Shown piece by piece: positions 1 to 7,386 of a DNA stretch of 14,484 nt. The position numbers and the translations under genes were made by a program. Where the stretch lies: the NCBI GenBank assembly GCA_021802305.1, contig JAKAAD010000014.1, positions 1 to 14,484 of the forward strand, read 5' to 3'. Under the pieces are notes generated by a model. It worked only from the letters and a program-made list of their open reading frames with translations. It searched no databases and had not been told where the DNA came from. How positions within the stretch are numbered: position 1 is the first letter of the stretch; the number at the start of each line of letters is the position of its first letter. Source of the stretch: a bacterium. GTDB lineage: Bacteria > Chlamydiota > Chlamydiia > Chlamydiales > Rhabdochlamydiaceae.

Positions 1-822
1 ACCTATGCAGCGGGCGCTCCTCCAGACTATTACAATAAAGAGGGGCAATACTGGGGCTTTCCTTTATTTCGTTGGAATGAAATTGAGAAGACCAAGTTTG
101 ATTTTTGGAAACAGCGGCTTTTTTTTCATGCACACTTTTATGATCTCTATCGCATCGATCACGTATTGGGCTTTTTTCGTCTTTGGGGAATTCCAAGAAA
201 TCGCCCAGTAAAGGAGGGGTCTTACTTTCCTCCTGACGAGGCAAAATGGGAACCCATGGGGAGAGCACTTCTTCAAATGATGTTGGAAAATTCCCAAGGG
301 ATGTTGCCCATAGCAGAAGATTTAGGCGTAGTTCCCGAATGCGTTCCTCGTGTTCTCCACGACCTCTCTATTCCCGGCACGAAAGTCATGCGTTGGGAGC
401 GCGCGTGGAAAACAGATCGCCATTTTTTTCATCCGAAAGAGTATTCTCCTCTTAGCTTGACGTGTGTTTCTACGCATGATACCCCAACGCTTGCCCTTTG
501 GTGGCGCGATTTTTCTGAGGAGGCTCAAGAGTACGCTGCCTCGAAAGGATGGCCTTATAGCCCGGAGCTTACAAAAGAGATGCGCTTTGACATTTTAAAA
601 AGCAGCCATCATTCGGGAAGCTTGTTTCACGTCAATCTTTTGCAAGAATACTTAGCGCTCTTTCCTGAACTCGTCTGGCCCGATCCTGCAGCAGAACGCA
701 TCAATGTCCCCGGAACGCTTCTTCCGAGCAATTGGCTCTATCGTTTTCGTCCCTGGGTGGAAGAAATCGTCGCTCACGAAGAATTAAAACATGCCATACA
801 ACAGTTCGTGGGTGAAAAATGA
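1..822 (+). CDS. malQ: 4-alpha-glucanotransferase (GH77), 3' part
   Basis: MalQ (amylomaltase, disproportionating enzyme) transfers alpha-1,4-glucan segments between maltodextrins in the cytoplasm, in glycogen and maltodextrin metabolism. The frame is open from base 1, so the 5' part lies outside the window; 273 codons are visible, about half of a usual bacterial MalQ. Family motifs appear in order: AGAPPDYY followed by GQYWGFPLF near the left edge, YRIDH with the expected nucleophile Asp at 157-159, AEDLG with the acid/base Glu at 316-318, and STHDTPTL with the third catalytic Asp at 478-480. The end carries GTLLPSNWLYRF, typical of the C-terminal part. All three catalytic carboxylates known for GH77 are therefore present and the visible part looks intact. 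The stop overlaps the start of the next gene as ATGA, which implies translational coupling. Identification is firm; the start cannot be seen. Confidence 0.96.
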   Translation, partial: TYAAGAPPDYYNKEGQYWGFPLFRWNEIEKTKFDFWKQRLFFHAHFYDLYRIDHVLGFFRLWGIPRNRPVKEGSYFPPDEAKWEPMGRALLQMMLENSQGMLPIAEDLGVVPECVPRVLHDLSIPGTKVMRWERAWKTDRHFFHPKEYSPLSLTCVSTHDTPTLALWWRDFSEEAQEYAASKGWPYSPELTKEMRFDILKSSHHSGSLFHVNLLQEYLALFPELVWPDPAAERINVPGTLLPSNWLYRFRPWVEEIVAHEELKHAIQQFVGEK

Positions 823-2345
823 ACAGGCACATTTTCTGCTCTCTTCTTCTCATCACAGGGATTTTCGGCTTTGCCCAAGAAGATGACAAGATCCTTACTT
901 TGCATAAAAGCTTGGATCCTCGCTCTGTTGTCGAACATCTCGCCTTTTACGAGCTCTATCCGGATACCGAATTGGGAAAGAGAGCTTTGCGAAAAGCTTG
1001 GGAACTCCTTGCGGATTCCAATCTCATTGACACGTGGGCCCTGCAACGCATTCCTCCTTGTGATGTGCAAGCGCTCGTACGTTTAGTGACTCATCAGACA
1101 CACGATCCCCCTATGCAACTCGAAGAAGAGCAACTCATCGTGATCGAACGCATTGCGCGCAATTTGCACAATCGAAAGCTCCAAGGATTTGGCGTAGAAG
1201 AGAGGGAGAAAATCTTAGCACTTGCTCCTGAAGAAATAGATCTTGCTCGAGCCCTCCTGCTCTTTCAATTTGATCCTCCGGACATCCAAAAAATTCGCCG
1301 TTACGAAGCAAACATCGATATCATGGCCTTACAAATAAGAGCGCGCCTTTCTGCCAATGCCTCATACGAAGAAAAAATTCACGTGATGAATCATTTTCTC
1401 TTTCAGGAAATGGGTTTTCGTTTTCCTCCCCACTCTCTTTATGCACGGCATATTGATCATTATACATTTTTGCCGTCTGTTCTCGACAGCCGCCAAGGCG
1501 TTTGCTTGGGCATCTCAATCCTTTATCTTTCTCTTGCGCAGAGACTCGATCTTCCCTTGGAAATCATTACGCCTCCCGGGCACATTTATCTCCGATATCG
1601 AAAAGGAGAAGAAGTGATGAACATCGAAACGACGGCGCGCGGCATAGATACTCCCTCAGAAATGTATCTCGGCGTCAACACGCGGCTTTTACAAGTACGC
1701 AATATGAAAGAAACTGTGGGGTTCGCTTTCATCAACCAAGCATCTACGCTCTGGGATGCAAAAGAATACAAACAATGCATTGCTCTGTATGAAAAAGCGC
1801 GTCTCTTTATTCCTAATGATCCTTCACTACAAATGTTTTTGGGCTGTAATCATTTCTTGCGGGGTAATTACAAGAAAGCTATCTCCTTTTTGCAACGAGT
1901 CCGTAACCATCCTTCTGAGGTAGAAGTATCCCCTTCCACCCTCCCCGAAGATATTCTTCTCGGTCGAGTAGATAGAGATGCATTTAAGGCGATCTTTATG
2001 CCTGTCAATGAAACGCGTGCATCGATTCTTGCAAAGCAAGAAGCGTTGCAACAAGCCCTCAAGCGCTGCCCTCGTTTTCGCGAAGGGCTCATGCAATTAG
2101 CAGTCACCTACTTGCAGCTCAATCGACTACGCGAAGCAGAAGAAATCTTATTGAAGTACCACTCTTATGATGACACTAACGTCATTGTCGAATATTACCT
2201 TGCACTCATTGCTCTACAGCGATGGAATCACCAACGCTCTTGGTCTCATCTCAAGCGAGCTGAAATGCTTTGCCGCAATAGCCACCATTCTCCCAAAGCC
2301 CTTCAAGACCTTCGTCGCTCGTTGCTCATGCGCTGCCCCGAATAG
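819..2345 (+). CDS. Exported transglutaminase-like and TPR protein
   Basis: The 508-residue product starts with a signal peptide (MNRHIF, hydrophobic stretch SLLLITGIFGFA, then QEDD), so it probably acts outside the cytoplasmic membrane. Residues about 180-285 resemble the transglutaminase-like superfamily (SirB1 or Transglut_core2 type): RQGVCLGISILYLSLAQRL with Cys229, PGHIYLRY with His255, and NIETT with Glu270 as possible third polar residue. These match the Cys-His-acid arrangement of papain-like and transglutaminase folds, but activity is not proven. Residues about 290-365 and 395-490 form TPR-like helix pairs, for example LWDAKEYKQCIALYEKARLF and NRLREAEEILLKYH. It starts inside the malQ stop codon (ATGA), so both are probably co-translated, although no functional link to glucan metabolism is evident. 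The substrate is unknown; a scaffold or a protease-like role is equally possible. Confidence 0.85.
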   Translation: MNRHIFCSLLLITGIFGFAQEDDKILTLHKSLDPRSVVEHLAFYELYPDTELGKRALRKAWELLADSNLIDTWALQRIPPCDVQALVRLVTHQTHDPPMQLEEEQLIVIERIARNLHNRKLQGFGVEEREKILALAPEEIDLARALLLFQFDPPDIQKIRRYEANIDIMALQIRARLSANASYEEKIHVMNHFLFQEMGFRFPPHSLYARHIDHYTFLPSVLDSRQGVCLGISILYLSLAQRLDLPLEIITPPGHIYLRYRKGEEVMNIETTARGIDTPSEMYLGVNTRLLQVRNMKETVGFAFINQASTLWDAKEYKQCIALYEKARLFIPNDPSLQMFLGCNHFLRGNYKKAISFLQRVRNHPSEVEVSPSTLPEDILLGRVDRDAFKAIFMPVNETRASILAKQEALQQALKRCPRFREGLMQLAVTYLQLNRLREAEEILLKYHSYDDTNVIVEYYLALIALQRWNHQRSWSHLKRAEMLCRNSHHSPKALQDLRRSLLMRCPE

Positions 2346-2346
2346 C

Positions 2347-2733
2347 TCAAGGAACAGCCAAACAACCATCAAAACATTTGATGCGTAAAAAAAAGAGATG
2401 GATAGTACTGCTATAAGACCTGCATTTGGATGATAGGATGGGTCTTCGAATCACGTTCTTGATATTTATAAGGAAGTTTTCCAGTTGATGGGGTATTGTC
2501 GCATGTTGTTCCTCTTTCGCGGTTGCACTGAGTTGAGCTCGATTGCCATTCAGACATGTGCCGTCATAACTCATGTACAGATCTTTCAGATCGCGTTTCA
2601 GCTGATGCCATACTTTTTCTTTGTCCATACCCTGTCCCTGCGAAGAATAGGCCTCTGCAGAAAGCGTCACGATATCCACAGCAATGGTCCATGTTAAGAC
2701 AATCTCTTTGCGTTTGATTCGACCTAGGAATTC
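2347..2733 (-). other. Open frame continuing past the stop of the 749-codon gene; possible degraded 3' end
   Basis: Immediately after the TAG at 2734-2736, the same minus-strand frame stays open for 128 codons to a TGA at 2347-2349. Its first part reads like real protein (FLGRIKRKEIVLTW, then MDKEKVWHQLKRDLKDLY), while the last 30 or so residues look unstructured. No ATG lies between the TAG and an internal Met codon at about 2625, which has a weak AGGGA sequence in front; a GTG at 2679 is another possible start. It could be the original C-terminus of the upstream gene cut off by a nonsense mutation, a readthrough extension, a small separate gene, or chance. No gene is called on either strand between 2346 and 2733, and no convincing terminator is seen there. 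Confidence 0.3.
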
Positions 2734-4983
2734 CTAATACTCTTCTTCCGTTCGGATAGTATTTCCTATAGGATTGACCCCTTGACAAGGCGTAGAAAGA
2801 GTTCTAAATGTCCCATCGTAGAGCGCTTTTACAGGCGGTTTTTTCTTTAGAACATCAATGACATACTGAACAAAACAGGCTCGATGCGGCAAAATCGCTT
2901 GCTTTTTGACGATCAATGGAGCTGCAATGAGATGGACCATCACCTGTTCTAGCATTTCATTGGTCAATTGATTGGTTCGATAGAGATGGTCTACAATGAA
3001 AATAGCTTTGAACGCCCCTCCTCGATCAATGTCATCTTTACAAAAAGCTTCTAAGATTGAGATGTCGAGTGTTTCCCAAAAATCGTGAATCAGGCGCGCA
3101 TAGGTCAATAGAAGGAATGCTTGATACTCCTGTTTGGTAATCGCATTGACAAAACCATACGTCTCTTGCACATCGTCAATGCACTTAGAAATTGCCGATT
3201 CGAAATCCACATATTGATCCCTTATCTTCTTGGGAATCAAAATCCCGGTCTCCTTGTGAGGAACTTCCTTGCTACTCTTTTTGTCGATTTCTCGCTCTAA
3301 TAATTTTGCTTTAAAATCCTTTTTAAAAATTTCGATATTCGTAGGAGGAGCTGCTTCAAAAAATTTTCCATCCATTGGGAAAGCAATGGAGAAGAAGTTC
3401 TGATGCTTTTCACCCAATTGCAGCCGCGCGGTCACACGGCAACTTTCATCACCTATGTATTTGGGAGCGCTGTTTTCGAAAATGATATGTAAAATTTTCT
3501 CTCCTTTTTTCTGCGCAGCGATGATAAATCCTTCGAAATCAGCAGTAATTTCAACGGATTTCTCCTTCTTTCCAACCCAATCTGTATGTAGAACAGGAAC
3601 GCCATGGCGCAAAATTTTAAGTACACGTCCATTTTTGATGACTTCGCCATAGATGTAAGGGAAGTTCGAAGTTTTCAACGGATCAAAAGCGATATTCAAA
3701 AATCCTTGTGCTTTTTGCACTATCCCACCAACAGGTGATCCATGAAGCCCTGACTCCATGCCTCGTATTGCGTTATTTTTGCAATCTAACTCTGTCCAAA
3801 AATTTTCTAACGAGAGTGGCGTTTGAAAAGGTCCCGCTGCAAGTTGAACAAGTGCTTTACAGTAACCAAAAAATTTCATCCCGGCAAATCTCTCATAGCA
3901 AAGAGCGCGAATCCAGCAAGCACAAACGCTCTCCTCATCGGTTGCACGCTTTGCTGCCTCCCGAAGAGCAAAAACAAAATCTTGATAACTTTTTCGAATC
4001 CTTTCAGCTTTCTGACTCTCCAGAATAATGTTGTAAATCTTCTGGCAGAATGCTTTAAGATCAGATTTTTTTTCACGCTGCACATCTGCCCATGTCGGCT
4101 TCATCTGCGTCACATTTTGAATGACAATGTCAAAAAAATGGGCAAAGGCGATGCGGTATTTCATTTCTTTTGCAATGTGATCAGGAGCCATTAGTTTCTC
4201 GCTAACTTTTAAAACAGCGTTCACTGCTCCTGAAGCTGTCTTTACACTCGCTTGAAGGATGTTTTGAGCAACTGTCGTATACGTGGAAACATCGTTGCTA
4301 CCAACTTCGGGCTCATTATTACGCGTAGGCACTTCGATCCAACTGGTCTCAAGAGAATTAGAATTCATACTCTTAGAACTCTTCTCATCGCTCTTGGGTA
4401 TAAAGCTGCCTAGTTTCTGATCAGAGTTCTTTGCAAACGGTTCTTTTCTCTCGGAAGCTTGGCCCAAAGAACTATCTTCACTTGGTAGAAGTGTCGAAGC
4501 GTCTCGATTATTATCTTTAGGAGATTGATCCTCTTCAAGTGAAGGTGAATGAAGTTTGCTCTCAACATCTTGTTTTTCTTCTTGTGGAAGAATCGAATCG
4601 CCGCCATTATTGTTTTTTTTCGCATCTGTATTGAAGGGCTTTTCCTTCTTAATCGGTGGTTTTGGCGCATCTTTAGGAGGTGTATTCTGCCCAGACGGGC
4701 GTGAAGGCGATTTGCTCTCAACATCTTTTTTTTCTTCAGGTGGTCTTAGCTTCCGCAATCTCCACACATATATCGCGCCAGCTAGGCCTAAAAGCACAAT
4801 GGATCCAGTCACTATGCGAAAACCCCACGACGATCTATTTGGGGGTACTGCACGCAAATATGGAGATGCGGCTTCCATGCATTTCTTCATAAGATCTTGT
4901 ACGTATAGTCGCGTCTCCTTTTTAAAAGTGCGAAGACGTAGAAAAAGCTGTGAAATTTGATGTTGGGCCGATGCCGTTTTCAT
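2734..4983 (-). CDS. Membrane-anchored hypothetical protein with CX5R phosphatase-like motif
   Basis: I do not recognise a named gene. The 749-residue product has a basic, helix-prone N-terminus (1-52), one membrane segment at about 54-74 (GFRIVTGSIVLLGLAGAIYVW, without a cleavable signal peptide), and a Pro/Ser/Lys/Glu-rich linker at 81-230 with a duplicated EEKxDVES element at 83 and 135. Two helical or mixed regions follow: about 230-400, and a larger one at 400-749. The latter contains FCKDDIDRGG with Cys648 and Arg654. C-K-x3-D-R matches the P-loop of SopB/IpgD-type phosphoinositide phosphatases (CKSGKDRT), so cysteine-phosphatase activity is a hypothesis. Topology suggests a short N-terminus on one side of the membrane and the large domain on the other. 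The start has GAGAG upstream and a perfect TATAAT behind it. It is transcribed away from the DUF2231 gene. A type III secreted or inclusion-membrane effector is possible but not shown. Confidence 0.75.
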   Translation of the reverse strand: MKTASAQHQISQLFLRLRTFKKETRLYVQDLMKKCMEAASPYLRAVPPNRSSWGFRIVTGSIVLLGLAGAIYVWRLRKLRPPEEKKDVESKSPSRPSGQNTPPKDAPKPPIKKEKPFNTDAKKNNNGGDSILPQEEKQDVESKLHSPSLEEDQSPKDNNRDASTLLPSEDSSLGQASERKEPFAKNSDQKLGSFIPKSDEKSSKSMNSNSLETSWIEVPTRNNEPEVGSNDVSTYTTVAQNILQASVKTASGAVNAVLKVSEKLMAPDHIAKEMKYRIAFAHFFDIVIQNVTQMKPTWADVQREKKSDLKAFCQKIYNIILESQKAERIRKSYQDFVFALREAAKRATDEESVCACWIRALCYERFAGMKFFGYCKALVQLAAGPFQTPLSLENFWTELDCKNNAIRGMESGLHGSPVGGIVQKAQGFLNIAFDPLKTSNFPYIYGEVIKNGRVLKILRHGVPVLHTDWVGKKEKSVEITADFEGFIIAAQKKGEKILHIIFENSAPKYIGDESCRVTARLQLGEKHQNFFSIAFPMDGKFFEAAPPTNIEIFKKDFKAKLLEREIDKKSSKEVPHKETGILIPKKIRDQYVDFESAISKCIDDVQETYGFVNAITKQEYQAFLLLTYARLIHDFWETLDISILEAFCKDDIDRGGAFKAIFIVDHLYRTNQLTNEMLEQVMVHLIAAPLIVKKQAILPHRACFVQYVIDVLKKKPPVKALYDGTFRTLSTPCQGVNPIGNTIRTEEEY
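4513..4746. repeat. Two diverged direct repeats, 156-base offset, inside the linker
   Basis: Two copies of about 70-78 bases begin at 4513 and 4669. Both share ATCTTTAGGAG, then GTGAAGG, then TTTGCTCTCAACATCTT followed by a T-rich run and CTTC (4555 and 4711). The offset is 156 bases, exactly 52 codons, so the frame is kept and the protein shows EEKKDVES and EEKQDVES. The bases between the copies do not match, so this is an old duplication within a low-complexity linker and not a fresh tandem repeat. Confidence 0.7.
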
Positions 4984-5006
4984 AGTATCTCTCTAAAACA
5001 ACGGGT

Positions 5007-5035
5007 ATTATAATTGTTTATTACCATTTAAATAA
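5007..5035 (-). promoter_or_regulatory. Probable promoter of the 749-codon gene
   Basis: A perfect TATAAT (complement of 5007-5012) lies 24 bases upstream of the ATG at 4983. The -35 region at the expected distance (5030-5035, TTATTT) is a poor match but sits in an A/T tract. Transcription would start near 5000, leaving a leader of about 16 bases that carries a GAGAG ribosome binding sequence before the ATG. Confidence 0.5.
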
Positions 5036-5098
5036 AAAAAATAAAGATGCGATTACAAACTTTTTTGTTAAAACTAATTTTAAATTATTAAAAAATTT

Positions 5099-5127
5099 TT
5101 GAATTGACATGAACTTGAGGATATATT
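5099..5127 (+). promoter_or_regulatory. Probable promoter of the DUF2231 gene
   Basis: TTGAAT at 5099-5104 and TATATT at 5122-5127 are separated by 17 bases, the optimal sigma-70 or sigma-66 spacing. Four of six and five of six positions match consensus. A better -35 hexamer, TTGACA at 5104-5109, has no -10 at a suitable distance. The predicted start near 5134 leaves about 19 bases before the ATG at 5153. Confidence 0.4.
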
Positions 5128-5152
5128 CGAAAAGATGTAAGTAAAAAGTAAG

Positions 5153-5653
5153 ATGCGCGTTGAGTTGTATCACCCTTTATTTATTCATTTTCCCATAGCC
5201 CTACTCACTGTGGGCTCTGTGTTCAGGGCTATTTCCCTACCTGCGGGAAAACTTCCTGCCTTGCGGTTCTTGCGCCCTACTGCTTGGACCATTCTTGCTA
5301 TAGGAGTTATCTTTGCCTGGATTGCAGTGGGAACGGGACTTGTAGCACAACCTGAAGTTGCTCCCTATCTATGCGAACCTTCTATACTGACTACTCACAT
5401 GAACTTAGGATGGAGCACAGCCTCTCTTTTTTCCGGTACGCTTTTCTTCGATGCTCTAGCAACATGGGGATACCACAAGGTAAAGCAAGGAACTTCTGCT
5501 CGACGCATTTTTCCGGCTATTGCTTCTCTTCTCTACATTGCTAGCCTCATCGTGATTGCTTACACAGGAACCTTAGGATCCGGCCTTGTCTATGATCAGG
5601 GTGCGGCTGTAGAAAAAAAATGCACAGGAACATCAGGAGGCAACCCAGAATGA
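5153..5653 (+). CDS. DUF2231 family integral membrane protein
   Basis: The 166-residue product has four hydrophobic segments. It opens with YHPLFIHFPIALL, the His-Pro...His-Phe-Pro-Ile-Ala motif of DUF2231 proteins, and a further His follows in TTHMNLGWSTAS before the third segment. The C-terminal LGSGLVYDQGAAVEK also fits the family ending (G-x-x-L-V-Y-x-x-G). DUF2231 proteins are inner-membrane proteins of unclear function, sometimes found near redox or cytochrome genes; conserved histidines hint at metal or heme binding, but this is inference. The ribosome binding sequence before the start is weak (AGTAAG). It is the first gene of a pair, its stop overlapping the next start as ATGA. Confidence 0.85.
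   Translation: MRVELYHPLFIHFPIALLTVGSVFRAISLPAGKLPALRFLRPTAWTILAIGVIFAWIAVGTGLVAQPEVAPYLCEPSILTTHMNLGWSTASLFSGTLFFDALATWGYHKVKQGTSARRIFPAIASLLYIASLIVIAYTGTLGSGLVYDQGAAVEKKCTGTSGGNPE
5635..5640 (+). promoter_or_regulatory. Strong ribosome binding site fixing the next start
   Basis: AGGAGG lies nine bases before the ATG at 5650. It selects this start over an in-frame ATG at 5620, which would add ten basic residues in front of the signal peptide and has no such site. Confidence 0.75.
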
Positions 5654-6069
5654 AACGCTCCCTTTTTCTAGTTCTTCCCTTTCTATTGCTTGGGCAAATT
5701 ATTCTCGATGACGTGATGAGCCCGGAAGAGCAAAAAAAAACCGGCATCAATAGGCTTAGCTATAAAGAAAAAGAAGAGCTAGAAGCTTGGCTCAACAAGA
5801 ATTTCATGCCTAAGCAAAAACAACAGGTGCAGCCCACCACTCTCACGCTTTCCATCAACATTAACGATGGACACCAACTGCTTCTTTCCGATGGCACTTC
5901 ATGGGAAATCGATCCTCAAGATTACTCTGTTTCCAAAGATTGGCTCGCCCCTATTCCTATTGTAATCAAGGCAAGTAATAATCAACAGTATCCTCGCTAT
6001 TTAGTGAACAAAACGACAGGCATCAAGGTGCGTGCAAAACAAATGCCGTGTCAAAAAGTCAAAGCCTGA
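5650..6069 (+). CDS. Small exported hypothetical protein
   Basis: The 139-residue product begins MKRSLFLVLPFLLLGQ, a signal peptide or N-terminal anchor, so the rest probably lies in the periplasm or outer envelope. Residues about 23-45 (MSPEEQKKTGINRLSYKEKE and on) are a charged helix. A compact beta-rich domain follows at about 60-133 with SDGTSWEI, DYSVSKDWLAPIPIVIK and YPRYLVNKTTGIKVRAK. I have the impression that this domain layout recurs in small exported proteins of Chlamydiota, but I cannot name a family. The start is set by AGGAGG and a four-base overlap with the DUF2231 gene, so the two are likely made together. It ends only 15 bases from the stop of the convergent transporter gene, with no visible terminator between. 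Confidence 0.8.
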   Translation: MKRSLFLVLPFLLLGQIILDDVMSPEEQKKTGINRLSYKEKEELEAWLNKNFMPKQKQQVQPTTLTLSININDGHQLLLSDGTSWEIDPQDYSVSKDWLAPIPIVIKASNNQQYPRYLVNKTTGIKVRAKQMPCQKVKA

Positions 6070-6084
6070 ATACATCGATAGACT

Positions 6085-7311
6085 CTAAGAAGGTGTACCC
6101 ACAACACGCTCTATTCGCGTACGCCAAAAGCTTAAGGCGCCAAGACCGCACAAAGCCATTCCTAACCACAATACAACAATAGGTCCATAACGATCGCAGA
6201 TCACTCCCCCCAGAAAGGGAAAGATGAGCCCTCGCAAACCTACCATCAAGAGGTTGAGTCTCGTGTGCGGCATGCTATCTTTTTCAGGATCAAAGAGAGT
6301 TCCGGAAAGATTCCAGATGAGATGACTTCCTGCCTGCGCGATGCCATATATGAAAAATCCTAGAAAGAGAAAGAGATGGTTCCAGCGTGCAATGAGGATC
6401 AGGCAAGGAAAGAGCGAAAACCCAAGAAGCACTAGGCGGGTTAATGGCAACACATGAAGCTTGTGAAGTCCTTTTTGCCAAAAATGCGAGGCAAGGGAAA
6501 CCCCTAAAGCCATCATGACAAATCGTCCCATAGCCATATCCTTATAAGAAAGGACGAGATCATGCGCATAAAAGCGCGAAAGTGCAGGTGCCATAAACAT
6601 AAATGCTGCTCCTCCTGCCATAAATAACCACTGGAAGATGGCGACTTCTTTGCGTTTCAAAAGGCGTATGCTTTCCATCCACGAACCTTCGGGGGCATGA
6701 GAAGGGATGGGGGCAATGCGCCTAAGTGGATAGTACACCGTCATCCCAATGAGTGCCGCGATGAGCAAGAGCATATCCCAGCGAAAGAAAGAACCCTCCA
6801 AAACCCATCCAAAAAGACATCCCAGCAGCCCACTTTCCGTGAAGCTAATGAAATAAAACCATGAAAAGCTCTTTTCCCGCGGCGCTTTATCCATATTGCG
6901 CCGCAGTACTTCAATGAGTGCTGGCAATGAAGCGCGGCTAAATAATTGATAACATGCTGCACAAATGAGCAGTACCCCGTATCGTGGAACAAAAGGGAAA
7001 AAGAGAAAAGGGATATAGGCAAGGAGAGAAAAGAGGATAAGGTGGGCTACAAGCTGCGTTTTCCTCATCCAGCTACTCAACCAAAAAGCACAAAAGCAAA
7101 GAACGGGCCTCAATGTCAAAAAGAGCGCTACCTGCTTTGCACTTGCATGCCATTCCCGGCAAAGGATAAATGGCAAAAGAAAGTACATGGAGAGAAGGGG
7201 CTCCGCTGCGAGATTCATCCACAACAAGGCTGTTCGCGTTCTAGTACTTTGTTCCTGACAGAGCATGGTCATGGGGAAAGATTGTACCACATCAAAAATA
7301 TACCAAATCAT
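6085..7311 (-). CDS. Major facilitator superfamily transporter
   Basis: The 408-residue product is highly hydrophobic with about 11-12 predicted membrane segments and short charged loops, for example after the second segment (SSWMRKTQ) and a longer central loop (RRIAPIPSHAPEGSWMESIRLLKRKE) dividing the protein in two halves, as in MFS carriers. The C-terminal half has GGVICDRYGP, similar to the G-x-x-x-D-R-x-G loop signature. It would be an inner-membrane secondary carrier; the substrate cannot be told. The start is uncertain: 7311 has only a weak GAAAG upstream, and ATG codons at 7272 and 7266 would give a more usual short N-terminus before the first segment, without a better binding site. 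It follows uvrC after 75 bases on the same strand, with no strong promoter seen between. Confidence 0.82.
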   Translation of the reverse strand: MIWYIFDVVQSFPMTMLCQEQSTRTRTALLWMNLAAEPLLSMYFLLPFILCREWHASAKQVALFLTLRPVLCFCAFWLSSWMRKTQLVAHLILFSLLAYIPFLFFPFVPRYGVLLICAACYQLFSRASLPALIEVLRRNMDKAPREKSFSWFYFISFTESGLLGCLFGWVLEGSFFRWDMLLLIAALIGMTVYYPLRRIAPIPSHAPEGSWMESIRLLKRKEVAIFQWLFMAGGAAFMFMAPALSRFYAHDLVLSYKDMAMGRFVMMALGVSLASHFWQKGLHKLHVLPLTRLVLLGFSLFPCLILIARWNHLFLFLGFFIYGIAQAGSHLIWNLSGTLFDPEKDSMPHTRLNLLMVGLRGLIFPFLGGVICDRYGPIVVLWLGMALCGLGALSFWRTRIERVVGTPS

Positions 7312-7386
7312 GCGAAGCTTTCGCGCGTATCTGATAACACCTTGTGCGAAATATATGGTTATAAAGACAACGCTTGATGCGCTTTT

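Noticed and set aside
2367..2383. Perfect inverted repeat CATCAAA-ACA-TTTGATG as a terminator
   Set aside because: The stem is only seven A/T-rich pairs and the plus strand continues with an A run, not a T run; the minus strand has only a weak T-rich stretch.
2485..2697. Plus-strand 70-codon open frame in the gap
   Set aside because: No ribosome binding site, unlikely composition, and it lies opposite the more protein-like minus-strand frame.
5104..5109. TTGACA as -35 of the DUF2231 promoter
   Set aside because: The nearest -10 (TATATT) is only 12 bases away, too short; TTGAAT at 17 bases is preferred.
5620..5649. Longer start of the small exported protein
   Set aside because: It would put RNIRRQPR before the signal peptide; AGGAGG and the ATGA overlap point to 5650.
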